Shown here piece after piece: positions 41,995 to 52,644 of a stretch of 64,000 nucleotides of DNA (positions within the stretch are counted from its first letter, which is position 1; each line of letters begins with the position of its first letter). Below the pieces are notes generated by a model. It saw nothing but the letters and a program-made list of their open reading frames with translations, made no database searches and had not been told where the DNA came from. Both the position numbers and the translations under genes were made by a program. The stretch is taken from positions 22,081,924 to 22,145,923 of the forward strand of contig NC_053141.1 in the NCBI RefSeq assembly GCF_016808335.1. Reading direction: 5' to 3'. Origin of the DNA: Panicum virgatum (Eukaryota; Streptophyta; Magnoliopsida; Poales; Poaceae).

Positions 41995-44900
41995 TGTAAC
42001 ACCCTAATCTAAATTTCAGTATTTAATAATAAATTTAATTGGTTTATTTAATTTTCTAAGGATTTAATTTGCTTAGCTTGCATTTAATTTAATTTTGTTG
42101 CATAAGTAATTAAAATTTATTTTAGGTTTAAACTTGTTTGTGCATTCATGCTGGTGCATGGTTTTGTTCGTTTGAGTGCATAAGGTTTTGAATTCAAATT
42201 TGATTTGAATTCAAATTAGTTTGAGTGAGGTTTGCAAAAGAAAAGAGGAAGAAGACCCAGCCCAAACCCAAAACGAGAAACTCAACCCAGCCCAAACTGC
42301 CAAACCCCAGCCGGCCCATGGCCATCCTTTTCTTTTCTCTGCGCCAGGCCCATCCCACCGGCCCAAGCCAGCCCAGGCAACCCAGCCCGCCTTCTCCTCC
42401 CTTCCCTCCCGCATCCGGCCCAGTTCCATTTTCCTTGGCCCACCCTTTTTCCCTCACGGCCCGGCCTGCCCTCACCTCCCGCTCGCTCTGCAGCGTGCGT
42501 TCCCCCCTCTCACCAGCTACCCCGGGCCCGCCTGCCAGCGACCCTCACTCGACTCCGCTGTCCCACACGCGCAGCGCCCGCTCCGCACGCGCTCTGGCCC
42601 AGCCCGCGCACACAGCCGCTCCCACTCCCTCCGCAGACAGCGCGCCCCGCTCTACCTCCACGCGCTCAGCCCGGTCGCGTCACGCGCGCGCCACTCCTTT
42701 CCCGGGCCTGCCCCAACGCGCCGGCCCATCTCTTCCGCTCGCTCGCCCGGACGGCCTGCTCCTGCAGCTGCGTCACCCCGCGCCTGACCCCACCAGCCAG
42801 CACCCGCACCCCAGCCAGCGCCCGCCCGCGCGTCGCTTTTCCCCCTCGCTGCCACGCCGGCCCCACAGGTCAGGGTCACCTTCTTCCCCGCGTCCTCTGC
42901 TCCGTGCAACGCCCGCTCCGCAATCACCAGCGCAGCGGCCGGGAATTGCCTTCCTCAACCGCCCCATGATCCCCGGCGCCCGGCCTTTATTTGGCCCCCG
43001 CTACCCCTCTACGCCCTCATCTCGCCACCCCACATCCGCCGCCAGCCTGAAATCCATCACGCCCGTCTTGCCGCCGGAGCCGAGCCGCTGCTCCACCCCG
43101 GTCACGCCGCACCGCCGTGTTCTAGCCCCGGCAGACCCCGGTGCACCATCACGGGACACGCACGGCCTTCCTGGATGGATCAACAGGCCCGGAGCTCCAC
43201 CACATTGCTCCTTCCCCGAGCCCCGCCGTGTGCCGCCGCGGTCCTCATCGCCGACCACCCTACGCCGCTCTCTCGCCCGATCCAGGCCCTCGGTGAGCAC
43301 CCCCAAGGCCCCGCCGTACTTTTGCGCTAGCTACTTTAGTCTGTAGCTCACCCCAGAGACCGCGCGAGCTCACCCTGGCGATGCCCCGCCGCGTTCGCCC
43401 GCCATCGCCGCCGCGCCCCCCTCCCCGTACCCCGCAGCGCCTCTCCAAGAGCCCAGTGGCTTACTCATGCCACGGGCATGCTCCCAGGCCCAAGCCCGGG
43501 TCAAATCAACCCCCGGAGTGCCAGATTAGCGAACTCTGGTGAGTCTTTCCCCACGCGCCGCCGGTGACTTCCGCCGCCGCCGTTGCTCACGTTCGTCCTG
43601 GGTCGTTCGATCCAAAATCAACACTCGAGATTAGATCCAAATCCCATCGAACCAGAGCCACGAGATCCCGATCTAACGGCCCGTAAGCGTAGATACCGGT
43701 TTGCCTGCAAGTTTTGCATAAGAGCCCCCCAGCTTTCTGACAATCAACCCGCGATCCTGCCCTTTTCAAAATTAATTACAGCTTAGGCCTGTTTTTAACA
43801 CATAGCACCCTGAGTTCCTTTAAATTAGAACCCGCAGTCCACCCTTGGCAGTTTTGCGTGCTAACCCCTGCAGCTAAGGTTTATTTACATTTTAGCCCTC
43901 AGTTTTTGCAGAAAAGTCCCTGGAACCCTGTTTTTTTACAAATAAGCCCCTGAACCTTGTTTTTAGCCTAGAAAATGCGTTTTAGTTCCGTTTTAGGCGT
44001 TCTTTATATCCACGCGATCGTTGTAACGCGTAGAATAGTTTTAGCTTAGTTTTTCTTGCTGTTTTTATGTATTGTTGTACTGTTTCTTAGTTTTTGCTCT
44101 TGTTTGCATGTATGTTTTGTGCTGGACTTGTTTTTGGCCACGTGTTCGTGAGTAGACGTTGAGCTACCGGAGGAGCATCAGTACCAGTACCAGGAGCCAT
44201 CTTCTGAGCAGTTTGAGCAGCAGGAGAACTTTTGAGGAAGGCAAGTATAACATGAACAACACCTATCACTTTAAATACATTTTCATACTGCATTTTAATA
44301 CTGTATGCCTATAAGGACTTTCCTAGCCACTTTATATCCTTTATATATACCTTTGGGTTGCATTTTGGTTAGTTGTGCTAGGTGCTGCGCTATAACACCA
44401 CTTGGTCCTTTTAATTAATTTGATTAATGGTATATGCAACTTAATTCTTAGAGTGGCCCTCTGTGTGGCTTGAGTGGCTCACATCTCGTTAAAAGATGAT
44501 TTTTGTAGAAACATGGTTTAGGGGGCCAGCACGGTGCTTAGTGCTTGGTTGGCCACTCTCCATAAGGACCGGTTCATAGAGCGACAACCTGGGACAACAG
44601 CGCTACCACAAGGCTAGAATGGGATAGACTTGGCTTACTAATTAGGTCTTTTTGGTTTGGAGTAACTTACCTGCGGGGCAAAGGGTGGTAAGCTTCAATG
44701 GTCCCTGCTCCTTCGGTTTGGTCTGTGCTTGGTTTGCGCACCTGTGCTTGTACCCCTGGAGGTGGGCCCCATCATCGCTGATCTAACTCTTCGCGGTTAC
44801 GCCTTACCAACGAGATTCTTTGTAATGGCCTCGTAGTGAGTCGCTAGTCATTTCACCTAAGGAAGTGTGATGAACACCTAGCGTAGCTCACGACTTGTGG

Positions 44901-45596
44901 TAAAGATGTGCAACCTCTGTAGAGTGTAAAACTGGTATACTAGCCGTGCTCACGGTTATGAGCGGCCCAGATCCTCCTTTTGATTAGTGGGGTTGTCTCC
45001 TTCCGACGAGGGAGGTGCCTCTCGGGGTTACCTTGGTGTGGTTTCGGTTTGGTTCTCAGTAGTAACATGATTAATTCTGATTAATTACTATGTAACTGGG
45101 TTAATGGTAATTCATCAACTCGTAGCAAATAGTTTTAATAAAATTTTGCCAAAGACTTAAAAGCTAATGCAGTCAGTCAGCCAGCCTAGAGCCTCATAGT
45201 TTGTGTTATACTTGTTGAGTACAAGTTGTGTACTCACTCTTGCCTCTTCTCTACTTTTTCCTCTTGGCTACGCCACTGCTGCTCAGTTCCTGCCAACACG
45301 AGGGAGTTCGCTCAGCGCTACCAGGACTACGAGGACTTCTAGGTGTTCGTCTCCCAGTCGACGTCCCTGTGGCGCCCTGCTCAGCTTCGGAGAGTTTTAT
45401 CGTATTTGTACTTCGCTTCCGCTGTATCAGACATTTTTGTCATTAATGTAATAAATAACATTCGTATTCGCTTTATTATATCTTTTACGTGATTTGTGCT
45501 GTGATATACTGTTCATTCTGTTGTATATACGTGTGACTTGATCCTGGCACGTATATGATTGTTCGGTTTATGTTCTTTTATAAACCAGGTGTTACA
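41995..45596 (+). mobile_element. F: 3' LTR (3602 bp)
   Basis: TGTAACACCC to AGGTGTTACA, nearly identical to the 5' LTR. The same one-base disruption of split-ORF exon C occurs here (from 44156), so that break predates the insertion of F. Confidence 0.93.
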
Positions 45597-45601
45597 GGCA
45601 G

Positions 45602-48600
45602 GAACTGAGCAGCAGTAGCGTAGCCAAGAGGAAAAAGTAGAGAAGAGGCAAGAGTGAGTACACAACTTGTACTCAACAAGTATAACACAAACTATGAGGC
45701 TCTAAGGTTGGCTGACTCAACTGCATTAGCTTTTAAGTGTTAGAAAATTTTTATTAAAGCTATTTACTATGAGTTGATGAATTACCATTAACCCAGTTAC
45801 ATAGTAATTAGTCAAAATTAATCATGATACTACTGAGAACCAAACCGAAACCAAGCCACCAAGGTAACCCCGAGAGGCACCTCCCTCGTCAGAAGGAGAT
45901 AACCCCACTAATCAAAAGGAGGATCTGGGCCGCTCATAACCATGAGCATGGCTAGTATACCAGTTTTACGCTCTGCAGAGGTTGCACATCTTTACCCACA
46001 AGTCGTGAGCTACGCTAGTTGTTCATCACATTTCCTTAGGTGAGATGACTAGCGACTCACTACGAGGCCGTTACAAAGAATCTCATTGGTAAGGCGTAAC
46101 CGCGAAGAGTTAGATCGGCGACAATGGGGCCCACCTCATGGGGGTACAAGCACAGGTGCGCAAACCAAACACAGACCAGCCGGAGGAGCAGGGACCATTG
46201 AAGCTTACTACTCTTGCCCCGCAGGTAAGTTACTCCAAACCAAAAAGACCTAATTTGTAAGCCAAGTCTATCCCATTCTAGCCTTGTGGTAGCGCTGTTG
46301 TCCCAGGTTGTCGCTCTATGAACCGGTCCTTATGGAGAGTGGCCAACCCAGCAGTAAGCACCGTGCTGGCCCCCTAAACCATGTTTCTAACAAAAACCAA
46401 TTTTAACAAGACGTGAGCCACTCAAGCTACACAGAGGGCCACTCTCAGAATTAAGTTCAAGTAAACCATTAATCAAATTAATTAAAAAGGACCAGAGTGT
46501 GTTATAGCGCAGCAACCTAGCACAACTAAACAAAATGCTACCCAAAGGATATATAAAGGATATAAAGTGGCTAGGACAGTCCTTATAGGCATACAGTATT
46601 AAATGCAGTATGAAATTGTATTTAAAGGTGATAGGTTGTTCATGTTATACTTGCCTTCCTCGTACTGCTCCTGCTGCTGCTCAAAGTGCTCGGAAGACGG
46701 CTGCTCCGGGTACTGGTACTGGGGCTCCTCCGGTAGCTCGACGTCTACTCACGAACACATGGCCAAAAACAAGGCACACAATAAGCATACAAGCAAACAC
46801 TAACAAAAGCTAAGAAACAGTACATCAATACATAAAAATAGCACACTAAACTAGTCTAAAACTATTCTACGCGTTACAATGATCGCGTGGACATAAAGAA
46901 CGCTTAAAACAGAGCTAAAACGAATATTCTAGGCTAAAAACAAGTTTCAGGGGCTAAACTGCAAGAAAACTAGGGTTCCAGGGGGTTTTCTACAAAAACT
47001 GAGGGCCTAAACATAATTAACAATTAAATCTAAGGGCTAACGTGCAAAACCGACAGCTCTGGACGGTGGGTACTAATACTAGGAAGGTCAGGGGGGTTTG
47101 GGTAAAAACTGGGGCCTAACTGTAATTATTTTTGACTAAGGCTGGACTGCGGGTTGATAACAGGAAAGAACAGGGGCTCTTATGCAAAATGTGCAGGGCA
47201 AAGGGGTATCTTCAGATCTGATCCGTTGGATTCAGATCTGGCGGCTCAGATCTAAACGGGGAACAATCTAATCGCGGCCATCGCTTTCGGATCCGATGGC
47301 TAAGGACAATTGGGGGCGCGGGCGGCGGCGGAGCTCGCTGGCGGCGCGTTCCCGCGGTGGAGGGGTCGCCGGAGTAAGCGAATCCGGCGTTCCAGGGCTC
47401 TAATTGGCACGCGGTCTGGCCTAGGATGGACCACGCGCCATGCGTAGTCCACCTGGGGTCTTTTTGGATCTCGGGAAGTCCCGAAGTGGGGAGGGCAAGG
47501 GCGACGGCGGCTCTGCACGGCGGCTCTCGTCGGCGAGCGGTGTACTAAGCACTAGAGCAGCCTACAGGCCGAGCTACCTAGCGTAAAAGGCAGCGGACAA
47601 TGGGGTGGTGCTCACCGAGGCTCGAATCGGGCCGGAGCTGTAGCGGGGCGGGGTCGACGTCGAGGTCCGGCGGCGGCTGTGGCGTGGTGATCGCGAACGG
47701 GTCGCAGGGGTGCGTCTTCGGCCTTCCTAGCCCACCGGATCGGTGTGCGAGGTCCCTGCGAGGGAGCCACAGGGGTCAGCGGGCACGGAGCGGAACCAGG
47801 GGCGTGGGATTTCGGCGGCGGACCGGCTCACCTCCGGCGGCGTCCGGCGCAAATCCAAAGGCTTCACGGGTCGGGGTCGCGGTTGCGGGCCTGGGGAAGC
47901 TCCTGGGGCACAGGCGAAGCTTCCGCGGCGGCTCGGGCTGGCTGTGGAGCGGCGGAGCAGCGCTGGCACGGCGACGCAGGGGCTCTGCGCGGCGATGGCG
48001 TGGCGGAGCGGCGAGATGCTTGGGTTTGGGCGGCGCGTGGGGTGGATAGGGTGCAGGGGGGTCCGCCGGGTGGGTTTAAAGGGGCCGGGCGGGGATTGCG
48101 GCGGGGCGCAGTGGGATAAGGATCCCGGCGACCTCGCCGGTGATCTCGGGTGGCCGTTTGCAGAGCCAGGAAGGAAGGGGAGAGGAGGGCGCTGACGCGT
48201 AGGCCCGGCGTGGCAGTGGGGCGCGCGGTGCGCTGACGCGGCGCTGCTGCTGGCGTGGACGCATGCGGGCTGAGCGCTCCGCGCGGGCTGAGGCGCTGGC
48301 GGGTGGGGTCAGGCGCGCAGGGGGAAGGCGGGAGGCTGGGCCGTGAGGGAGGGAGTGTCTGGGCCGGGCTGAAGAGGGTGCTGGGCCGGCACAGGGAAAA
48401 GGAGGGGGGAGTGGGGGCCAGGCTGCACTGGGCCTGGGTTTGGTGGCTGTTGGGTTTGGGGTTTGCTGGATTTTCTCCCTTTCTATTTCTATTTACTCTC
48501 TCTCTTCTATTTCTAATTCAAACAAAGTTTGAATTCAAATACAAATTTGAATTCAAACCACACTCAAATAATTGAAACTATGCACCAGCATGAATGCAAC

Positions 48601-48748
48601 ACCAAAATTTAAACCTATGATAAAATTTTAATTACTTATAGAACAAAAATTTAGATTAAATGCAAGTCTAACACAATAAACCTTAGAAAATTAAATAAAA
48701 CCAATTAAATTTATTAATAAATGCAGAAATTTAAATTAGGGTGTTACA
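45602..48748 (-). mobile_element. H: 5' LTR, outer part (right of F)
   Basis: Continuation of the H 5' LTR on the minus strand. It contains split-ORF exon C (46655-46744, open, with CAG where the 3' LTR has TAG), a 76-bp leader intron (47756-47831), a 140-nt exon block (47616-47755), TTTAAA near 48074, and the LTR start at 48748. Exon D is shared between 45602-45604 and 36320-36372. Confidence 0.9.
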
Positions 48749-48753
48749 CTTGT

Positions 48754-50110
48754 GCTATGCTATGAGTTGTATATATGCTTTGACCATGTGTAGCTAGCTC
48801 CTTTGAATATGTTGTATATTAGCTCTGAGCTTAGCTATTTTATTCTTTGAAAATCATAAAACATGGTCACCTTCAGGATCTGCTACTAGCATGTGTAGGC
48901 TTGTATGCTTATGCTATCTTGTTTCATGCTTAGTGGCTAGGTCCTTTGCTATCATATGCATCAAGATGCCCTCTTTTGCTTCATGATTGTTTTGCAAACT
49001 CAAACAGTTGGTGTGTTATAATTGGTATTCAATTTAAAAAATCCAACATTTGGTATATCATGCTTTGCTCTGAGTGAAAAGATCCAGGTGGGATTGCTTG
49101 CACCACTGATCTTGTACCGAGACTGCTCCTCTAGAGAACTTGGACAAGGCTGTGAATGACTGAGAGTGTTGTCTTAAGCTTCTGATGGTCCTTGACCTAG
49201 GTTTGGCACATTCACTAAGTTAAGCACTTGCAAGTTTTCAACCCCTGGCACCACTTCTTCTTGTTGAGAAATTAAGAGTTTACAGTTGGTTGAGTGGCAG
49301 TTGCTGTGATATGCTTTGGATAGCTCACCTGTATGTTCTTGCTAGCACTAGCATGCTTGTTTACCTTCTAGTATGCTAGGTCATTTCTGGTGATGCTTCT
49401 TCTTTTACAAATGACAAATGCTTGCTCATGATCTGTATAGATATATTCTTATGAGCTTCTCCATGCATTGTCTTTGTATATGCACCCTCATATGCTATGC
49501 TATTTCGACCCTTGCAAATGCTCTTGTTCTGTACCTGGAAGCTTTTTAGGCACACATGCATTGCACTTCATGGCATATTTACAGGGGGAGCATCTAGACA
49601 GGGAGAGGTACCTTGGTGTGTGCCTTGTCAATAAGGGGGAGAGATTGGTGTTTGGTCTAAGGGGGAGAGTTTGGTGTCTCTGATACCATAGGCGGAGAGA
49701 TTGTGGAGAGTTCCAGTCTTTGAGTGTGCACACATCGGGGGAGAGTTGCATAGTGAGGGGGAGCTGCATTTCAGGGGGAGTTTTTGAGCGTTTTCATGCT
49801 CTTTGCTGGTTGTGTTGAGCCTTACCTCTTTCTGGAGGGACCAGCTTTGCACATGCTTGGCTGTGTTGAGCCTTGCCTCTTTCTTGAGGGGTCAAGCATG
49901 TTTTGGAGTCAGTGCGTCGAGCCGTTGCCCTTGTCTTGGGGGCTGACTCTTTTGGCTTTGCTATCTTCAAGTGATCCTTTCTGGCTTTCTTTCACTTTTG
50001 ATCACTTGAGTTAGCTCTCTTTGTTTTCCATTTCTTTTTCGGTTATCTTTTTCTTTCACCAGTGCCCGTGTGGGGTGTGGTGTTGACAATGCACTCATCA
50101 AGGGGGAGAT
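48754..50110 (+). other. C: copia 3' non-coding region with multiple polypurine tracts
   Basis: Resumes after H. No ORF with copia similarity; an envelope-like gene is not seen. Between 49580 and 49790 and at 50100 there are at least six GGGGGAG runs, the last (CAAGGGGGAGAT, 50098-50110) directly before the 3' LTR. Multiple tracts upstream of the 3' LTR are a known Sirevirus trait. Confidence 0.75.
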
Positions 50111-52258
50111 TGAGAGGTAGTGGAGGCCTGCTCCTTGGTGTGATGAGTGATTGCCAACACGTGGAGTGGACTAACTGTGTGTAGTCGCGACTCTGTGGAG
50201 ATTGCGCTAGTTCTTGGTCTGTGGTGTGCAGGTACACGGATGGCGCGGTGGCAGCGAGATGGTTTGGACAAGAGCGAGGTGCGTGCCGATGCACCATGCG
50301 GCGGTGTTGCGGTGGCAGGGAGCTCGATGACCATGCGGAGGCGGGAGACCTTGTGGTGGCGTTGGAGGCCCGACTGGACGACCGTACGGTGGAGAAGGGC
50401 GGCCCAGATGCTTGGGCCACTGCTGGGCCGTGTTGCGATCCACTCCTGGCGCCAAGGCAAGATGGCGTGGAGTTTGTTGGTAGCTCGGGAAAAAACAACG
50501 GCTGGGATGCGTCGACGTCGGCCAAGTCGGAGAAAGATGGCAATGGCGTCTGGATGACGAAGGCGCTAGGGTTCCGGCGGGAGGTCGGACACGTGGCGAC
50601 ATCGGGCTTGGCGGGTGTGCCGGAAACATCGCGCGGGAAGGTTTGGCGGTACCTCCAAAACTGCCCCCGAACCTGGTTCCGGCAGTTTTCCCAAAACTGC
50701 CCCCGTGAAGATTCCAGAAGGGCGCATGGCGACATCGGGGCGATTGCGTCAGGTCGAAGCAAACTTCTCCAAGTCGTCGCAGCAGTCGGATGGTCTTCAA
50801 TGTATCTTTTCCGGTTTTGCCCCTAAGGGCCTTCTAGCTAAATTTCAGCACTTAGGGGTATTCTAGTCTTTAGAGGGAGACTTGGAGGAGAAGAAAGAAA
50901 GGGAGTGCAGTAGCGCACGGAGGGATAAAGGCAGGCAGAGTTGGGGTGCCCTGGCTTTTCTCTCTCTGGTTGGTGCACAAGACACAGGCGGCGCTCCTCC
51001 CTGTCTCCTTCCTCTCTGTTCTTTCTCTTCCTCCTCTGGGATTGAGATTTTGGGATGGATTCTTGAGACTATGCATTGAATTCGATTGGGAAAGGAGGCC
51101 CCATCCTCCTTGTGCCCTCTGGGCTTTTCAATTCCTTGTGAATTCAATACTTCGTGTTCTCGTGTTTGGGTTGAATTTCAATTCCTCGATGAATTTCTTT
51201 GTTGCACGAGATCGTAGTAGTTCTTAGAGCTCTTTGTGTTGAATCCATGCCCCCTTGCCTAGTGCAAAACCCCTAGGATTCACGAGCTCCTTAGGATCGA
51301 CGTTCTTGAGAGTTTCACGTTTTGAGAAAACCCCGTTCGTGCTCGGAATTTCGTCGATTCCTCTCAAACTATGGAGTGAATCGTCGATTCCTTCGGTGGG
51401 TATGTTCACAAGGTCTTTGTGATCGTGCCTACAATTTTTGGTGGGATTTGGACTTGTTTTGATCCTCGAATCGTCAAGTCTTGATCGAGCCGCGAGCAAA
51501 AACAGAGTTTTCTGCATCGTGCTGAACTTTTCCTATCACCGGTTAAACCGATGTTCAAGCTTAACATCGTCGGTTCAACCAGTGTGTAGAAATTTCGACT
51601 ATTAGGGTTTTCTGCTTCTCATTTGGTTGCACCAGTGCTTTCTCTCCCTAGAGCATCGGTTCATCCGGTGATTGCTGTCCTACTGCTACTCTACCCATTC
51701 AACCGGCGTATAGAAACTCACTGACGTCGGTTGAACCGGTGCTCTGGACGTTTAGACATGGTGCTCCTCTGGACAAATGCACCGGTATTTGGATTTGAGA
51801 GCGTCAGTTTAACCGGTGCATGTTAAGATCATTTTGAGCTCTTTCTGGACAACTGCACCGACGCCAGAAGTTGATTTTGTCGGTTGATCCGGTGCACTAC
51901 CGTCGGTTGATTCGACGCTATTCAAACCTTCTCGTCGGATCAACCGGTGCTGCTTTTCACGTGCTGCAGGCTCTATATCATCGGTTTAACCGACGCACTC
52001 AATTCTGTGAGCGTCGGATCAACCTGTGATATATACCTTGCTGGTTCTTGTGTTATTTTCTCGTGTTTGCTACCGCGCTTGTTCACTCTTGTTCCTAGGG
52101 TTGTTTTGTGTTAGTGTAGCTCCCCTATAGCTACTCTACACTTCACCTAGGACTCTTGGGTTGGGTGCGTAATTGGGATCAAGGCCGAACTTTCGTTTGC
52201 GAAAATTTTTGATCGGCTCCCATTCACCCCCCCTCTGGTCGCATTTCTCGGTCCTACA
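50111..52258 (+). mobile_element. C: copia 3' LTR (2148 bp)
   Basis: Starts TGAGAGG after the last polypurine tract and ends GGTCCTACA. The stretch 51535-52035 holds about a dozen diverged motifs such as CGTCGGTTGAACCGGTG, many close to palindromes. The final 26 bp match the 5' stub. The GC-rich ORFs on both strands at 50150-50830 overlap one another and look like by-products of base composition. Confidence 0.85.
51535..52035. repeat. Palindrome-like repeats in the copia LTR
   Basis: Repeated CGGTT(A/C/G)AACCG(A/G)TG-type units, for example ACCGGTTAAACCGAT near 51538 and CATCGGTTTAACCGACG near 51980. Spacing is irregular (about 25-80 bp). Many combine the inverted halves CGGTT and AACCG. Confidence 0.7.
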
Positions 52259-52644
52259 ATGCATGCCCTTCGTGCGGGGTTGGAGTCGTTCATCGCTCCA
52301 CCCCTGATTGGAGACCATTTTCTCGACAAATGCTTTTGCTTTGACAATGGTCAGGTCGAGGAAGGCTCCTCCAGCAGCGGCATCAATATTGGCTCTCGAT
52401 GTCGTTGTGAGCCCGTTGTAGAAGCTTTGCAGGATGAGCCACTCATCCATGCCGTGATGAGGACAGGCCAGGATGTATTACTGCAGCCTTTCCCAAGCTT
52501 CTGGGATGGATTCCATCCCCGTCTGCTGGAAACTTGATATTCTCCCGCGCAGAGCATTTGTTTTGCCCAGCAGGAAGAATTTTGCGAGGAACGCCTTGGA
52601 GCATTTGGCCCAGGTGTCGATGTCTTTTTCCTTGTAAAACCACT
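52259..52644 (-). pseudogene. Fragment of Athila/TAT-like gag
   Basis: Minus strand: residues like FLLGKTNALRGRISSFQQ, PEAWERLQ, then TAA (52479-52481), then CPHHGMDEWLILQSFYNGL, IDAAAGGAFLDLT and MVSNQGW. The AWERF..CPHHG..QTFYNGL and DAAAGG patterns are typical of gag in Athila/TAT-type gypsy elements, which is a lineage different from the chromoviruses here. It is bounded exactly by the copia LTR (52258) and the L LTR (52645), so it is a relic of the DNA into which at least L inserted. Confidence 0.7.

Larger units (their letters stand above)
36373..45596 (+). mobile_element. F: complete two-LTR non-autonomous element (9224 bp)
   Basis: 5' LTR 36373-39998, primer-binding site, leader, chimeric ORF, polypurine tract, 3' LTR 41995-45596. 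The two LTRs are nearly identical except for two or three short indels (one CAGTAC unit; about 16 bp near 37940), so F looks young. Internal DNA is only about 2 kb, with no RT, RNase H or integrase. It shares the chimeric ORF and the same 3' deletion junction with N. Confidence 0.93.
19518..48748 (-). mobile_element. H: family-A chromovirus on the minus strand, host of N, S and F
   Basis: Reading right to left: 5' LTR (48748 to 36064, split by F), primer-binding site, leader, gag-protease-RT (35490 to 32949, split from the rest by S), RT-RNase H (29603 to 29046), N, integrase-chromodomain (24026 to 22983), polypurine tract, 3' LTR (22947 to 19518). Without its guests it is about 11.4 kb. It has its own 5-bp TSD. 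It is not autonomous now: a gag stop, a changed protease motif and loss of the integrase core. Confidence 0.92.
13404..52258 (+). mobile_element. C: Sirevirus-like copia element, split by H
   Basis: The element consists of a 26-bp 5' LTR stub, primer-binding site, gag-pol (13493-19361), the start of a 3' non-coding region (to 19517), H and its TSDs (19513-48753), the rest of the non-coding region with many polypurine tracts, and a 2.1-kb 3' LTR (50111-52258). The copia order integrase before RT, the long gag with a coiled coil, the multiple polypurine tracts and the palindrome-rich LTR fit Sireviruses. No TSD can be tested because the 5' end is deleted. Confidence 0.88.

Noticed and set aside
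50043..50830. ORFs on both strands in the copia 3' LTR
   Set aside because: Mutually overlapping and without domains; explained by the GC-rich LTR segment.
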